Source: Rickettsiales endosymbiont of Stachyamoeba lipophora (GTDB lineage Bacteria > Pseudomonadota > Alphaproteobacteria > Rickettsiales > 33-17). Taken from it: DNA of 64,000 nucleotides. The stretch lies in NCBI RefSeq assembly GCF_003932735.1, contig NZ_CP033611.1, positions 1,587,501 through 1,651,500 of the forward strand. Reading direction: 5' to 3'. The notes under the pieces were generated by a model that worked only from the letters and a program-made list of their open reading frames with translations, was not told the origin of the DNA and searched no databases. The translations under genes were made by a program, and so were the position numbers. Below are positions 39,979-48,410 of this stretch, piece by piece; positions within the stretch are counted from its first letter, which is position 1; the number at the start of each line of letters is the position of its first letter.

Positions 39979-40013
39979 GGGTGCTAGGTCTAATGTTATG
40001 GTGGCTGATTTTA
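39979..40013 (+). repeat. Dispersed phage-like gene scrap, copy 1
   Basis: The segment GGTGCTAGGT...ATGGTGGCTGATTTT codes GARSNVMVADF. Near copies occur at about 53622-53660 and 60231-60266, both attached to more of the same small gene. Here only this end survives. Confidence 0.5.
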
Positions 40014-40088
40014 GCTCTAAATCTTAAGCTGTTATTGGTAAATACTTCCATATCTGATAAGCTCATAAAAAATTGAAATGGAGGTTTT

Positions 40089-40691
40089 ATAAAAAATAAA
40101 GACGCCGTTTATAAAACATATGAAAAAATAGTTGATTGGTTCGATGAGCATCGTAGCAGGGATCTATTCGAAAAAGCTTGGCTAGATAAAGCAATTGCTT
40201 TGCTTTCTAAAAATCCGCATATTCTAGACTTAGGCTGTGGTATGGGCGATCCTATAATACCTTACTTTTTAGAAAAAGGTTGTGCTGTAACTGGCGTAGA
40301 TGGTAGCGCGAAACTCATAGCCCTTGCAAAATCACGCCACCTTGAGGTCAAATTCATTATTAGTGATATGCGAGGCTTAAATCTTGCTCAAAAATTCGAT
40401 TTAGTTATTGCATGGCACAGCTTTTTCCATTTATCCCAAGATGAGCAGCGAGCAATGTTTAAAACGTTCACCTCGCATTTAAAGTCTGGAGGTGCTTTAC
40501 TGTTTACATCAGGGACAGAGGCTGGAGAAGAATGGAGCAATAATGGTGGCGAGAATCTTTATCATGCTTCACTTTCACCTGTTGAGTATAAAGAAATATT
40601 AAAACAACATGGATTTACGGTGATTGATTACAAGATCTCCGATCCGGAGTGTGGGTATGCTACCTTTTGGCTAGCAAAGCTAGAGAAGTAG
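40089..40691 (+). CDS. SAM-dependent methyltransferase with no canonical start codon
   Basis: The frame codes a full class I methyltransferase of about 200 residues: KTYEKIVDWFDEHRS at the N-terminus, SAM-binding ILDLGCGMGDP, acidic VTGVDGS and DLVIAWHSFFHL. The whole N-terminal part is in frame and family-like from about 40092, yet no ATG, GTG or TTG precedes it. The codon at the expected place, 5 bases after a good GGAGG (40080-40084), is ATA (40089-40091). Translation could start at the ATA or fall back to a TTG at 40200, which would remove the first 37 residues. The start has probably mutated from ATG. Confidence 0.7.
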   Translation: MKNKDAVYKTYEKIVDWFDEHRSRDLFEKAWLDKAIALLSKNPHILDLGCGMGDPIIPYFLEKGCAVTGVDGSAKLIALAKSRHLEVKFIISDMRGLNLAQKFDLVIAWHSFFHLSQDEQRAMFKTFTSHLKSGGALLFTSGTEAGEEWSNNGGENLYHASLSPVEYKEILKQHGFTVIDYKISDPECGYATFWLAKLEK

Positions 40692-40799
40692 TTTGATTAA
40701 TATAAAAGATTATTTGACATGTACTGATATTTCTTGCGATTTTATATTATGGAATAATCTATAACAATTGTAGGTGCAATTGTTGAAACTGATCAATAG

Positions 40800-40952
40800 A
40801 AGTTTTGAACGCCTGATCGAGAGAGCTACAAGGGACTTGGCTAATTATATAGTGAGCGTGAGGATTTTATTAAATTCTATAATGCTGTTCATACAGATCT
40901 AGCACAATTTTTACAGCAATCTATCAACATTTTTGCTGAACGGGAATTATAG
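40800..40952 (+). pseudogene. Second TipAS gene copy, degraded
   Basis: The sequence repeats the C-terminal third of the TipAS gene: PDRESYKGLG, a TAA in place of the next Gln codon, then LYSEREDFIKFYNAVHTDLA and FLQQSINIFAEREL. Upstream homology stops abruptly. The same terminator type follows, so it arose by duplication of gene plus terminator. Confidence 0.75.
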
Positions 40953-40956
40953 TAAT

Positions 40957-40989
40957 AAGGGAGAAAATAATTCTCGCTTTCTCCCTTTT
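40957..40989 (+). terminator. Intrinsic terminator after the TipAS copy
   Basis: A perfect 10-base stem, AAGGGAGAAA with TTTCTCCCTT, is followed by TTTT. It lies between converging remnants. Confidence 0.65.
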
Positions 40990-41245
40990 ATTTTAAGCCA
41001 AAAATCTTATTACTAAACAGCTCATTAAAACCAATCTTTTTATCAACACTAAGCCCAGCTTTAGAAGCCTCTAAAAAACAGTAATCTACTCCACATTCTT
41101 TTGCCTTATTTAGAGCATATTTTATCATAATGCTTGCATATCCTTTACCTTGGTATTGAGGTAGAGTTCCTACATCATCAATTTTTGCTATGTTATTATT
41201 AATAGAGAGAGTGATAGCAGTTACAGGGGTTGAATCCATAAATTC
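40988..41245 (-). pseudogene. C-terminal half of a split GNAT acetyltransferase
   Basis: About 85 residues: FMDSTPVTAITLSINNNIAK, then QGKGYASIMIKYAL (acetyl-CoA loop) and FLEASKAGLSVDKKIGFNEL, the end of the fold. It corresponds to the second half of the GNAT pseudogene at 25313-25987. Homology stops near 41245. The matching N-terminal part lies on the same strand at 44813-45040, about 3.6 kb upstream. Confidence 0.7.
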
Positions 41246-41361
41246 AAGCTAATACTAAAAGTTCTATGCTTCTATGCCTGCCTTAGAATTTAAGGCTATA
41301 TATAGATTCACGATAGAAAATATTCTTTATTAATATATAAAACATGTAGGAACTTATTAAT

Positions 41362-44300
41362 TTAGCAAAGGTTCATGCTATCATTATCAAGCCTGCTAGT
41401 AAAATCTGAATGAGTACGGTTTGCCTCATGTGCCGCAAAATAAAACTCTGAGATAGATCTGGTCGGAACTCGATTTAAGTCTTGAGTGTGCTGGGTAGGT
41501 TCTTGAGTTTGATTCTCAGCCATTTCAACAGTGAAACCAAATTGCATTAATAAAGCCTGAGCTGCATAGCTTAATTGTTTAGCACTATTAAACAATAGAT
41601 TGGCTTTGCGATTACCAAACTCTATTTGAATAGATTTACCCCTTGCTGCTAAGGCTAATTGGATAATAGATTTTTTAGATAAATTAGTGTCCTTTAGTAT
41701 TAATTTTTGCAAGCTACTATTTTGCTTTATCATTTCAGCAAGTGCTACAACTCCTTTGTCGCCAACGGTGTTTAGTGTTAGATCTAATTGCTTAAGAGTA
41801 GTATTATATTTTAATGCACTTGCTAGCTCAATTAAAGAAGGATCCTTGAAATCATTAAAGGCGAGATTAAGTTCCATAATATTCTGGTTAGTGCGTAAAA
41901 CTTTGGCGATAGCAATAACTCCTTCATTTCTTAAATTGCTATGTGATAAGTCAAGCTTACCGCTAGTAATTTTAGTAGGTGAATGAAGCAATAAGAATAA
42001 TTGTTTTAATTTGCCATTTAGCTCTAATTCAAATTCATCATCTTTTAAGATTTCAGCTAAATCTATTATAGTGGCTATATTTGCTATGCAATGAGCTTGA
42101 TTGCATAGCACTTCTAATAATTCGTTTTTAAGTTTATCGCCTGATTCAAAGCAAACATTTGTTCCTTTAAAAGTTTGAGCTAATTTCATAATTTGTTGGT
42201 TAGTAATATTTGGTTGATCAATAATAATCTTAGCTGGTTGATAATTGGTTATTATAAGTTTATTTGCAACCTGGTGATAAGGTGCTAAAGATTGAGCAAT
42301 AATTGTAACTAATTCATCATTTTCCCAGGCTCTTTTGGATAAATCAATTTGCTTAAAGTTATTAGGATTTATAATCACTTTAAGCAAGTGATTATAATTT
42401 TTATTACCAGTATCAACAGTAAAATTTTTCACTCTACTTACTAACCCCAGTTTAATTACTGATTTAAGTGTAATTTGGTTATCTTTTAAAACTAATTTCT
42501 TGAGGGTGTGATTGGCTATTAAAACTTCTGTTAAAATTTCAATGTCCAAATCATTCATAAAATTAACTGACAAATCAAGAACTTCTATTACCTTATTAAC
42601 TTGTAATAATTGAGCAATTGCTTGAGCTCCATTATATTTTTCAGACTTTTCAAAAAGGCAATTTTTAGAAAGATCCAAAACCTTGATTGAAGGGTGGCTT
42701 TTTAAGACTCCTACTAAAATTGTGATATCCTCAGGATCTAAATAGTTACCCTTAAAACTAAGTTTTATAACACTCTTATTTCTCCTAAGTGTTTGTGCAA
42801 TTACTGTAATTTTACTATGAAGTGATTCCCCGAGAGGAAATCTAAGCTCCTGAACAGTAGTAGAGGTAGGTGTTGTAAAGAATGATAATAACTTTGCCAA
42901 AACTGATTTATCCTGCGCAAAACTAAAACGGTTGCTTCTTGGAGATATAGCTAAATCCAATACAGATTCAAAAGTAAAATTATTGCTAGAAAAATCCATA
43001 ATATTTAAGGTTTTATTTTCTTGAAATGCCTCTGTAAAAGCAAGCATACCTTGATTACCAATTTTATTATTTGATAAATCAAGATTTTGAAGTTTTGTAT
43101 TACTCTTTAGCGCCTCGGCTAATTCTATTGCACCTTGATCATCTATCTCATTCTGTGATAAAATAAGCGTAGTAAGCCTATTATTTTTCTTTATCATTCT
43201 AGCTAAGGCGTAAGCTCCTTTAAGGCCAATCTTCTTGCCTGATAAGTCTATTGCAGTAATTTCAGGATTATAGCTTAAGCTATCAGCTATGGCAATTACT
43301 GCTTCTTCACTCAGCTCTCCTGCTAAATAATTGTAAATACAAAAATTATCAAATAGTTCTTTGTCACTTACTTTTGAGCTTTGAGGATCAGTTAACAATG
43401 CAATTAATAGTTCTTGAAATTTAGTTTTAGCTTTCACTTGCAGTGATTGATATCTAAGTAGAGGTTGGGATTGATCTGCCTTTGATGAAGTAATTCGGTG
43501 TTTTCGTTCATTAATAGTAATTCCTAGTTGGATAATTTGCTCATTACTATATGTGGCTTCTCTAAGATCTAATATTTTTAACGAATTATTTTTAAGTAGG
43601 GAATTTCTAAATAACATAAAATCATCGTTGTTTAAAATGGGATGATTTAAATTTAAATGTTCAAGAAATTGACTTCCTTCAATTAATTTGGCTATTAAGG
43701 TAATTTTTGTTAATGATGGATCCTTTTCTGAATCTAAATGATAAAGGCGTTTTACGATATCCAGTGCTTGCCTTTTTGTAATATAGATTTTGATAGTGTT
43801 GTTATCTTCGGTAATATCAATAGGTTGTTCACTATCTAATTCTAGCTGATGAGCATAAGCAATCTGTAAAATGCTACTAAAACCTTTAAGATTGGTAAGT
43901 TTAAGTTTGTAATCTAAAGTATAAACTTTTGTATTAACTTTTATAAAGATTAGATACTGATATAATTTATATATACTATCAATATCATATATAAGACTAA
44001 TTTGCTGTTTATTACCTAATTTAGGTGAAATCTGTTGTAAAAATGAAGACAATTTTAATAGATCTTCTAAGTTTAAAACTACCCGAGAATTATCTCTAGA
44101 AGGCGATGTAGTTAAATTAACAAAAAATTGCTTGACCTTTTGAGCAATAGCATTTGAGTGGGAGGTTAAAGGAGCCAAATTGAGGTATTTTTCCAACAGG
44201 CTATCTTGCTCAAATTTAATTGATCGTTGATCTAAAATTGCTTGAATATCAAGATCTAAGCGAAGTTTGAATCCTTCTCTAGCCAATTGCAAGGGTAGAT

Positions 44301-44571
44301 TGAGATTCTTCGCAAAAATTGTATCAAAATAGTATTCAGCTTTGCTTGATTCTTCATTAATATTATTTTCTTCCTTTCTAGGCTTAAGTCTCAATTCTTC
44401 ATTAAAATATTCAGTAATAATTTTTCTGATTAAACGTCTCCAAGCTTTGCTTACTGATTGCTTTTGTACTAAATCTTGCTTGTTAATAAAGCTAAAGATA
44501 AAGATAGCTATATCTTCAGAAAAGCTAATTTTATCTAGTTCAATTAAAAATTGATTATCATATTTTTCCAT
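41362..44571 (-). CDS. F-box and leucine-rich-repeat protein (putative effector)
   Basis: A 1069-residue protein. Residues about 8-55 look like an F-box (ISFSEDIAIFIFSFINKQDL, then VSKAWRRLIRKI), the eukaryotic motif that binds Skp1 in SCF ubiquitin ligases. From about 290 to 1010 there are many ribonuclease-inhibitor-type LRRs (LDLSNNKIGNQGMLA, MELNLAFNDFKDPSL, QLDLTLNTVGDKGVVALAE). No signal peptide or membrane segment is evident. Known: bacterial F-box proteins from intracellular species are secreted into host cells. Inference: a type IV or other secreted effector that brings host targets to SCF. It sits between the two halves of a broken GNAT gene, so it probably arrived by insertion. Confidence 0.8.
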   Translation of the reverse strand: MEKYDNQFLIELDKISFSEDIAIFIFSFINKQDLVQKQSVSKAWRRLIRKIITEYFNEELRLKPRKEENNINEESSKAEYYFDTIFAKNLNLPLQLAREGFKLRLDLDIQAILDQRSIKFEQDSLLEKYLNLAPLTSHSNAIAQKVKQFFVNLTTSPSRDNSRVVLNLEDLLKLSSFLQQISPKLGNKQQISLIYDIDSIYKLYQYLIFIKVNTKVYTLDYKLKLTNLKGFSSILQIAYAHQLELDSEQPIDITEDNNTIKIYITKRQALDIVKRLYHLDSEKDPSLTKITLIAKLIEGSQFLEHLNLNHPILNNDDFMLFRNSLLKNNSLKILDLREATYSNEQIIQLGITINERKHRITSSKADQSQPLLRYQSLQVKAKTKFQELLIALLTDPQSSKVSDKELFDNFCIYNYLAGELSEEAVIAIADSLSYNPEITAIDLSGKKIGLKGAYALARMIKKNNRLTTLILSQNEIDDQGAIELAEALKSNTKLQNLDLSNNKIGNQGMLAFTEAFQENKTLNIMDFSSNNFTFESVLDLAISPRSNRFSFAQDKSVLAKLLSFFTTPTSTTVQELRFPLGESLHSKITVIAQTLRRNKSVIKLSFKGNYLDPEDITILVGVLKSHPSIKVLDLSKNCLFEKSEKYNGAQAIAQLLQVNKVIEVLDLSVNFMNDLDIEILTEVLIANHTLKKLVLKDNQITLKSVIKLGLVSRVKNFTVDTGNKNYNHLLKVIINPNNFKQIDLSKRAWENDELVTIIAQSLAPYHQVANKLIITNYQPAKIIIDQPNITNQQIMKLAQTFKGTNVCFESGDKLKNELLEVLCNQAHCIANIATIIDLAEILKDDEFELELNGKLKQLFLLLHSPTKITSGKLDLSHSNLRNEGVIAIAKVLRTNQNIMELNLAFNDFKDPSLIELASALKYNTTLKQLDLTLNTVGDKGVVALAEMIKQNSSLQKLILKDTNLSKKSIIQLALAARGKSIQIEFGNRKANLLFNSAKQLSYAAQALLMQFGFTVEMAENQTQEPTQHTQDLNRVPTRSISEFYFAAHEANRTHSDFTSRLDNDSMNLC

Positions 44572-44596
44572 AAGTTATCTTAGTATCCTAGTATAT

Positions 44597-44755
44597 TTAT
44601 ATTCTATCTGCGATCTCAGTGCCAATTTTTTTAACAAAATCATTTTGTCTTACCTTGGAATCTCTAGCTGCTATCACTTTTTGAGCAGGTGCAGGCTTTA
44701 TTATAATTTCACCATTTTGATAAGTGGCTCGATTTTTGCCTACCAATTCACCCAT
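44597..44755 (-). CDS. Hypothetical 52-residue protein
   Basis: A 52-codon frame (MGELVGKNRATYQNGEIII to GTEIADRI) ends 25 bases before the F-box gene start on the same strand. The composition is protein-like (mixed charged, Val/Ile). No family recognised, and it could be a fragment of a larger gene. Confidence 0.4.
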   Translation of the reverse strand: MGELVGKNRATYQNGEIIIKPAPAQKVIAARDSKVRQNDFVKKIGTEIADRI

Positions 44756-44812
44756 CTATAAACTGGAAAAATAGCTTTAAGTCAAACTCTCCTATTACAA
44801 TCCAGATACAGG

Positions 44813-45040
44813 TTATAGATTATAAAATTTAAATAATTCTGTGGCCTGTTCTAGAGAAGATTGTGGCTGAACCAAAATATTACGTTGAGAGATTATATTT
44901 AAACCACCTGAATTAACTCCTGTTACGTAAGCTATTGTATCCGTCTCAAGAGCAGCTACTTCTTTACTAATATTCCTGAAAAAGAAATCCTCTGCTTGGT
45001 AGAATAATTTTATCAAGTCTTTATGTTTATCTATCTGCAT
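44813..45040 (-). pseudogene. N-terminal part of a split GNAT acetyltransferase
   Basis: The 75 residues match the N-terminus of the GNAT pseudogene at 25313: KLFYQAEDFFFRNISKEVAA against the same start, and GVNSGGLNIISQRNI. Near FYNL the frame is lost, although IWIV-like sequence follows in another frame. The C-terminal half is at 40988-41245. Confidence 0.7.
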
Positions 45041-45064
45041 AAATCTAATATGTTTTAATATTAT

Positions 45065-45145
45065 TTATTTTTCATCTTGAGGCAAAAAACCGCCTGATTG
45101 CATATTCCATAGTTTTGCATAATGACCACTCGCTTTTAAAAGAGA
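45065..45145 (-). pseudogene. C-terminal scrap of an ABC exporter
   Basis: The last 25 codons of a 77-codon frame (LLKASGHYAKLWNMQSGGF, then LPQDEK) resemble the extreme C-terminus of fused ABC exporters, including the one at 16592-18412. The upstream codons of the frame are not recognisable. Confidence 0.45.
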
Positions 45146-45426
45146 TAGTAGTGATGAGTATTTTATATCTGCCCAAAATGAAGCCAAAGCTAAAGGAGCT
45201 GGACTATGAGGCCAAGATAATCCAATAGCACCATGGGAGTTTAGAACAGCACAAAAGAAGCCAAAAATTACTAAGCCAATTTGCGGCTTTAAAACCAAAT
45301 ACTCTCAAATGATATCGTGTAGCGAGGCCATGTACTACTTTCAAAACTGCGGTTTATCAAGCCTCGATAGAGACAAAGACGACGTACCTTGCAAGAAATT
45401 GTGTAGGTAAAAATTTAATTAATTCA

Positions 45427-45828
45427 TTAAACTAACTCGGGATACTCATCAGGTTTGGAACGATAATATTCTAAGAATTTAAAATCTTGATTTACAAAAA
45501 CTTTATCTATAAATTTTGCCTTTTTGAAGCTACCTTTAGATTCATTTTTGGAAGCTCTAATTGATTCAACATCTTCCATTGAAATATTATTAGCTAGCAT
45601 AAGACAATATAGTACCTCAAATACATCTGCAATCTCTTCAATTAACTCTTCTTTGCTTTGGGATTTTAAGACTTCAGTAGATTCTTCTAAAAGTTTACTC
45701 TTTAATTTTGAAATATAATCATCAGGAGATAAAGTCTTAGATATTAACTCTGCACCTAATGTCTCCATAATTTCAGGTATATTATCTCTAACAAGTTTGT
45801 TAAAGATAAAAGTATATTTTTGTTTCAT
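45427..45828 (-). CDS. House-cleaning NTP pyrophosphohydrolase (MazG/PRA-PH-like)
   Basis: A 133-residue protein beginning with FNKLVRDNIPEIME and containing the all-alpha NTP pyrophosphatase set: KLLEESTEVLKS (metal-binding Glu residues) and EELIEEIADVFEVL (second acidic helix, EExxD). Length and motifs fit phosphoribosyl-ATP pyrophosphohydrolase-like proteins that clear non-canonical nucleotides. No nearby pathway explains it; it stands alone among remnants. Confidence 0.8.
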   Translation of the reverse strand: MKQKYTFIFNKLVRDNIPEIMETLGAELISKTLSPDDYISKLKSKLLEESTEVLKSQSKEELIEEIADVFEVLYCLMLANNISMEDVESIRASKNESKGSFKKAKFIDKVFVNQDFKFLEYYRSKPDEYPELV

Positions 45829-45913
45829 AATTTATTCCAATTAATTGCAATGTTACCAAATATAATGTTAGATACTGTACTAATTTGCACAAAATCATGA
45901 CATTGATTGCGAA

Positions 45914-46318
45914 ATGAGTAAGTTTAGAAACAATATCATAAACATTTATCAAGAAAAAGGTCAAGATTGGTTAAACCAATTGCCTGATCTGCTAAGAATA
46001 TTGCCTGATAAATGGGATTTATCTGATTTAAAATCTGTAGAAAATTTATCCTTCAATTATATATTAAAAGGCTTTCAGGGTAAGAGCCCAATTGTTTTAA
46101 CAATCGGCCTTGATAACAACTCTCTTTATCAGGAAGCCAAAACTCTCAGAGCATGGAGTGGTCTAGGTGCAATAAAAATATATGAGTTTGATAATTATCT
46201 TGGTGTCTTATTATTAGAGCAAGCAGTGCCCGGTAATTCGCTTCTAAATTATGCTGATACTAATAATACATTAGCTCCCATAATGGTTGGTACTTTTCCA
46301 AATCAATATTTCCATTAA
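45914..46318 (+). pseudogene. Aminoglycoside/hydroxyurea phosphotransferase, N-terminal half only
   Basis: The first 115 residues match the N-lobe of APH(6)/hydroxyurea kinase proteins: GQDWLNQLPDLL, NLSFNYILKGFQGKSPIV, LRAWSGLGAIKIYEFD and LLLEQAVPGNSLL. The family is about 270 residues long, so the catalytic half (HGD, DxD) is missing. The last 18 residues read into the antisense of an unrelated short gene fragment (46260-46370), so a deletion fused two gene scraps tail to tail. Confidence 0.7.
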
Positions 46319-46370
46319 TAAAGTAATCTTCCGGTGTTCTTGAAATAATATTAGCTTGATTGCTTAGCAT
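46260..46370 (-). pseudogene. 5' fragment of an unknown gene
   Basis: A 36-codon frame starting MLSNQANIISRTPEDYF has an excellent AAGGAG 6 bases upstream of its ATG, so it is the true beginning of a gene. It is cut off after about 28 codons, where it meets the truncated phosphotransferase. Family not recognised. Confidence 0.4.
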
Positions 46371-46504
46371 AAATTTCTCCTTTTTTCACCTTGACATGCA
46401 AAGAATTACAAAAGTAAAACTTAAAGTAAAGTTGTATTACAAATATTTTTAACTTTTATTTAACATTCAATTTAATAAGGAACCAACCTTATAGAGGAGC
46501 TTAA

Positions 46505-47311
46505 GTGTATAAATTATTAAATATTTTATTACTAATGTTGTTTTATAGTCAATTATGCCTATCTGACTCTCTCATAGAAATTAATACAATTAAGCAATTG
46601 GAAAAATATACTACCAATTTCACCGAAAAAGATTTAGTGGTCTTTGATATTGATAAAGTTATTTTAGCACCTCAAGATTTAATTCTTCGAGATACTGCTA
46701 GAGCGACTAGAAGAAAGTTTTTTGAAGGAATAAAGAAGAAAGACCCCAATAAATTAAAATTGCTTCTAAGTGTTGTTAATATGCAAGCAAATGGAGAATT
46801 AGTAGAGCCCGAAATTTTAAAGATAATTTATAATCTACAGCGCAAAAAAGTTAAAGTTATTGCTATTACCCTAATGGGACCCAATTCGGTACTAGAAGAC
46901 CAAGAATCCAATAGATACAAACTCCTTAAGGGAATGGGGATAGAATTATCAAACTTATTTAAGAGCGATACAATAAAAATAGATAATAGCAAGCGAGAGC
47001 AACCCAGACACATAGGGGGAGTAATTTTTTCAAGAGGTTATGATAAAGGCTTAGTATTAGAAAACTTCTTACAACAAATTAAGTTCTCACCACGAAAAAT
47101 TGCTTTTATAGATGATCATAGAGAGCATGTAATTAACGTAGATCAACATATGCAAAAGAGGAATATAAATTTTTATGGTTTATGGTACCGACCTAGCCTA
47201 CTGCCTAATGATCCACCAATAAATCAATGTATAGTAGCCAACCAATTTAAGTGGTTAGAAAAAAAATTAATATGGCTATCTGACAAGCAAGCGTCAATTC
47301 TATGCCCTTAA
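46505..47311 (+). CDS. DUF2608-type HAD-fold exported protein
   Basis: A 268-residue protein starting at GTG with AGAGGAG 7-8 bases upstream. Residues 1-20 are a signal peptide (LLNILLLMLFYSQLCLS). HAD-type motifs follow: LVVFDIDKVIL (about 44-54), AITLMGPN and IAFIDDHREHV (about 200-210). In the first motif the second catalytic Asp is kept (DID) as in the paralogue at 19713-20564 (DVD). It is the first gene of a plus-strand series (this gene, CmlA-like pseudogene 12 bases on, kinase) that repeats part of the NRPS locus. Confidence 0.75.
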   Translation: MYKLLNILLLMLFYSQLCLSDSLIEINTIKQLEKYTTNFTEKDLVVFDIDKVILAPQDLILRDTARATRRKFFEGIKKKDPNKLKLLLSVVNMQANGELVEPEILKIIYNLQRKKVKVIAITLMGPNSVLEDQESNRYKLLKGMGIELSNLFKSDTIKIDNSKREQPRHIGGVIFSRGYDKGLVLENFLQQIKFSPRKIAFIDDHREHVINVDQHMQKRNINFYGLWYRPSLLPNDPPINQCIVANQFKWLEKKLIWLSDKQASILCP

Positions 47312-47326
47312 ATAAGAGAGGTCGTG

Positions 47327-48410
47327 ATGGAGAAGATAATATATTTAAAAAACAATGTCAGAATAATTCCTTTAATTTGGAAATGGTATGCATGGTCTTA
47401 CTTAATAGCTCCTCACACTGCAGCTCTTAACATAGTCCATCGGCATATCAAAATAGAGTTAGAGCCTAGTATCACAAATAACATAGATATAAACCCATTT
47501 AAAAAGTTTTTTTGACTGTAATCCTACTTCTAACTCTATAGAGAACAATTTCAAAAATGATGGAATAAGAATAAGGTATTTTGGTCATGCTTGTATTTTA
47601 TTGGAGGCTAAACAGTATAGTATATTATTGGATCCATTAATATCGTACGATTCACAGGTCTCTGGCGATGTATTATCCTTAAAAGATTTACCTGACCAAA
47701 TTGATTATTTACTTATATCTCATAATCATCAAGACCATGTAGTTTTAAAGACTTTACTTCAAATAAGGCATAAAGTAAAAAAAGTAATAGTTCCAAGTTG
47801 TAATTCTGGCATGATCCAAGATCCTTCACTCGCTCGTATTTTTAAACATTTAGGCTTCAATAATGTTATAGAACTCTCAGAACTTAACTCGATTACTGAT
47901 AATACTATTAAAATTACAGCATTACCTTTTATTGGTGAACACTCTGATTTAGATATTAAGACTAAAACTGGTTATCATATATTACTTAATGGGGGTAGCT
48001 TTGTATTTCTTATCGACTCTAGGAATATGGATCCTTATATATATGATAATGTATTTAGCTTGCTTGGTAAAATTAATTATATTTTTTTAGGGATGGAATG
48101 TGTTGGAGCGCCGATGTCTTGGCTATATGGCCCCCTCTTCTTTCACAAAATTGATAGAAATTTTGATAATCAAAGAAGGTTAGCAGGTTCTGATTTCGAG
48201 AAAGCTAAACGCCTTATACAAAGTAGCAAATGTAATAATGTTTTTATTTATGCCATGGGTCTTGAAGTTTGGCTAAGCCATATCTTAACTTTAAATTATG
48301 ATGATAACTCTCCTTAATTAAAAGAGGCAAGAAAATTAATATCCTGGTGCCAGCATAATAATCAACATGCCGAAATACTCCAAAATCATAAAGAGGTATT
48401 AATAGTATGA
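47327..48410 (+). pseudogene. CmlA-like di-iron hydroxylase, deleted, frameshifted and truncated
   Basis: The N-terminus (IPLIWKWYAWSYLIAPHTAA) matches the 530-residue gene at 13942, but about 200 residues are missing after residue 45. At a run of seven T (47507-47513) the frame shifts: the first frame stops at TGA 47513-47515 while homology continues in the next frame (GIRIRYFGHAC, HNHQDH, GEHSDL, MECVGAPMSWLYGPL). A TAA at 48315-48317 then cuts the last 30 residues, which are still readable up to a TGA at 48408-48410. That final TGA overlaps the ATG of the next gene as ATGA, so the two were once translationally coupled. The ATG at 47327 has GAGAGG 7 bases upstream. Confidence 0.85.

Noticed and set aside
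45299-45426. A dyad GAGGC...GCCTC near 45323-45366 as a regulatory site
   Set aside because: The arms are short and 30 bases apart, which is expected by chance in a remnant-rich stretch.
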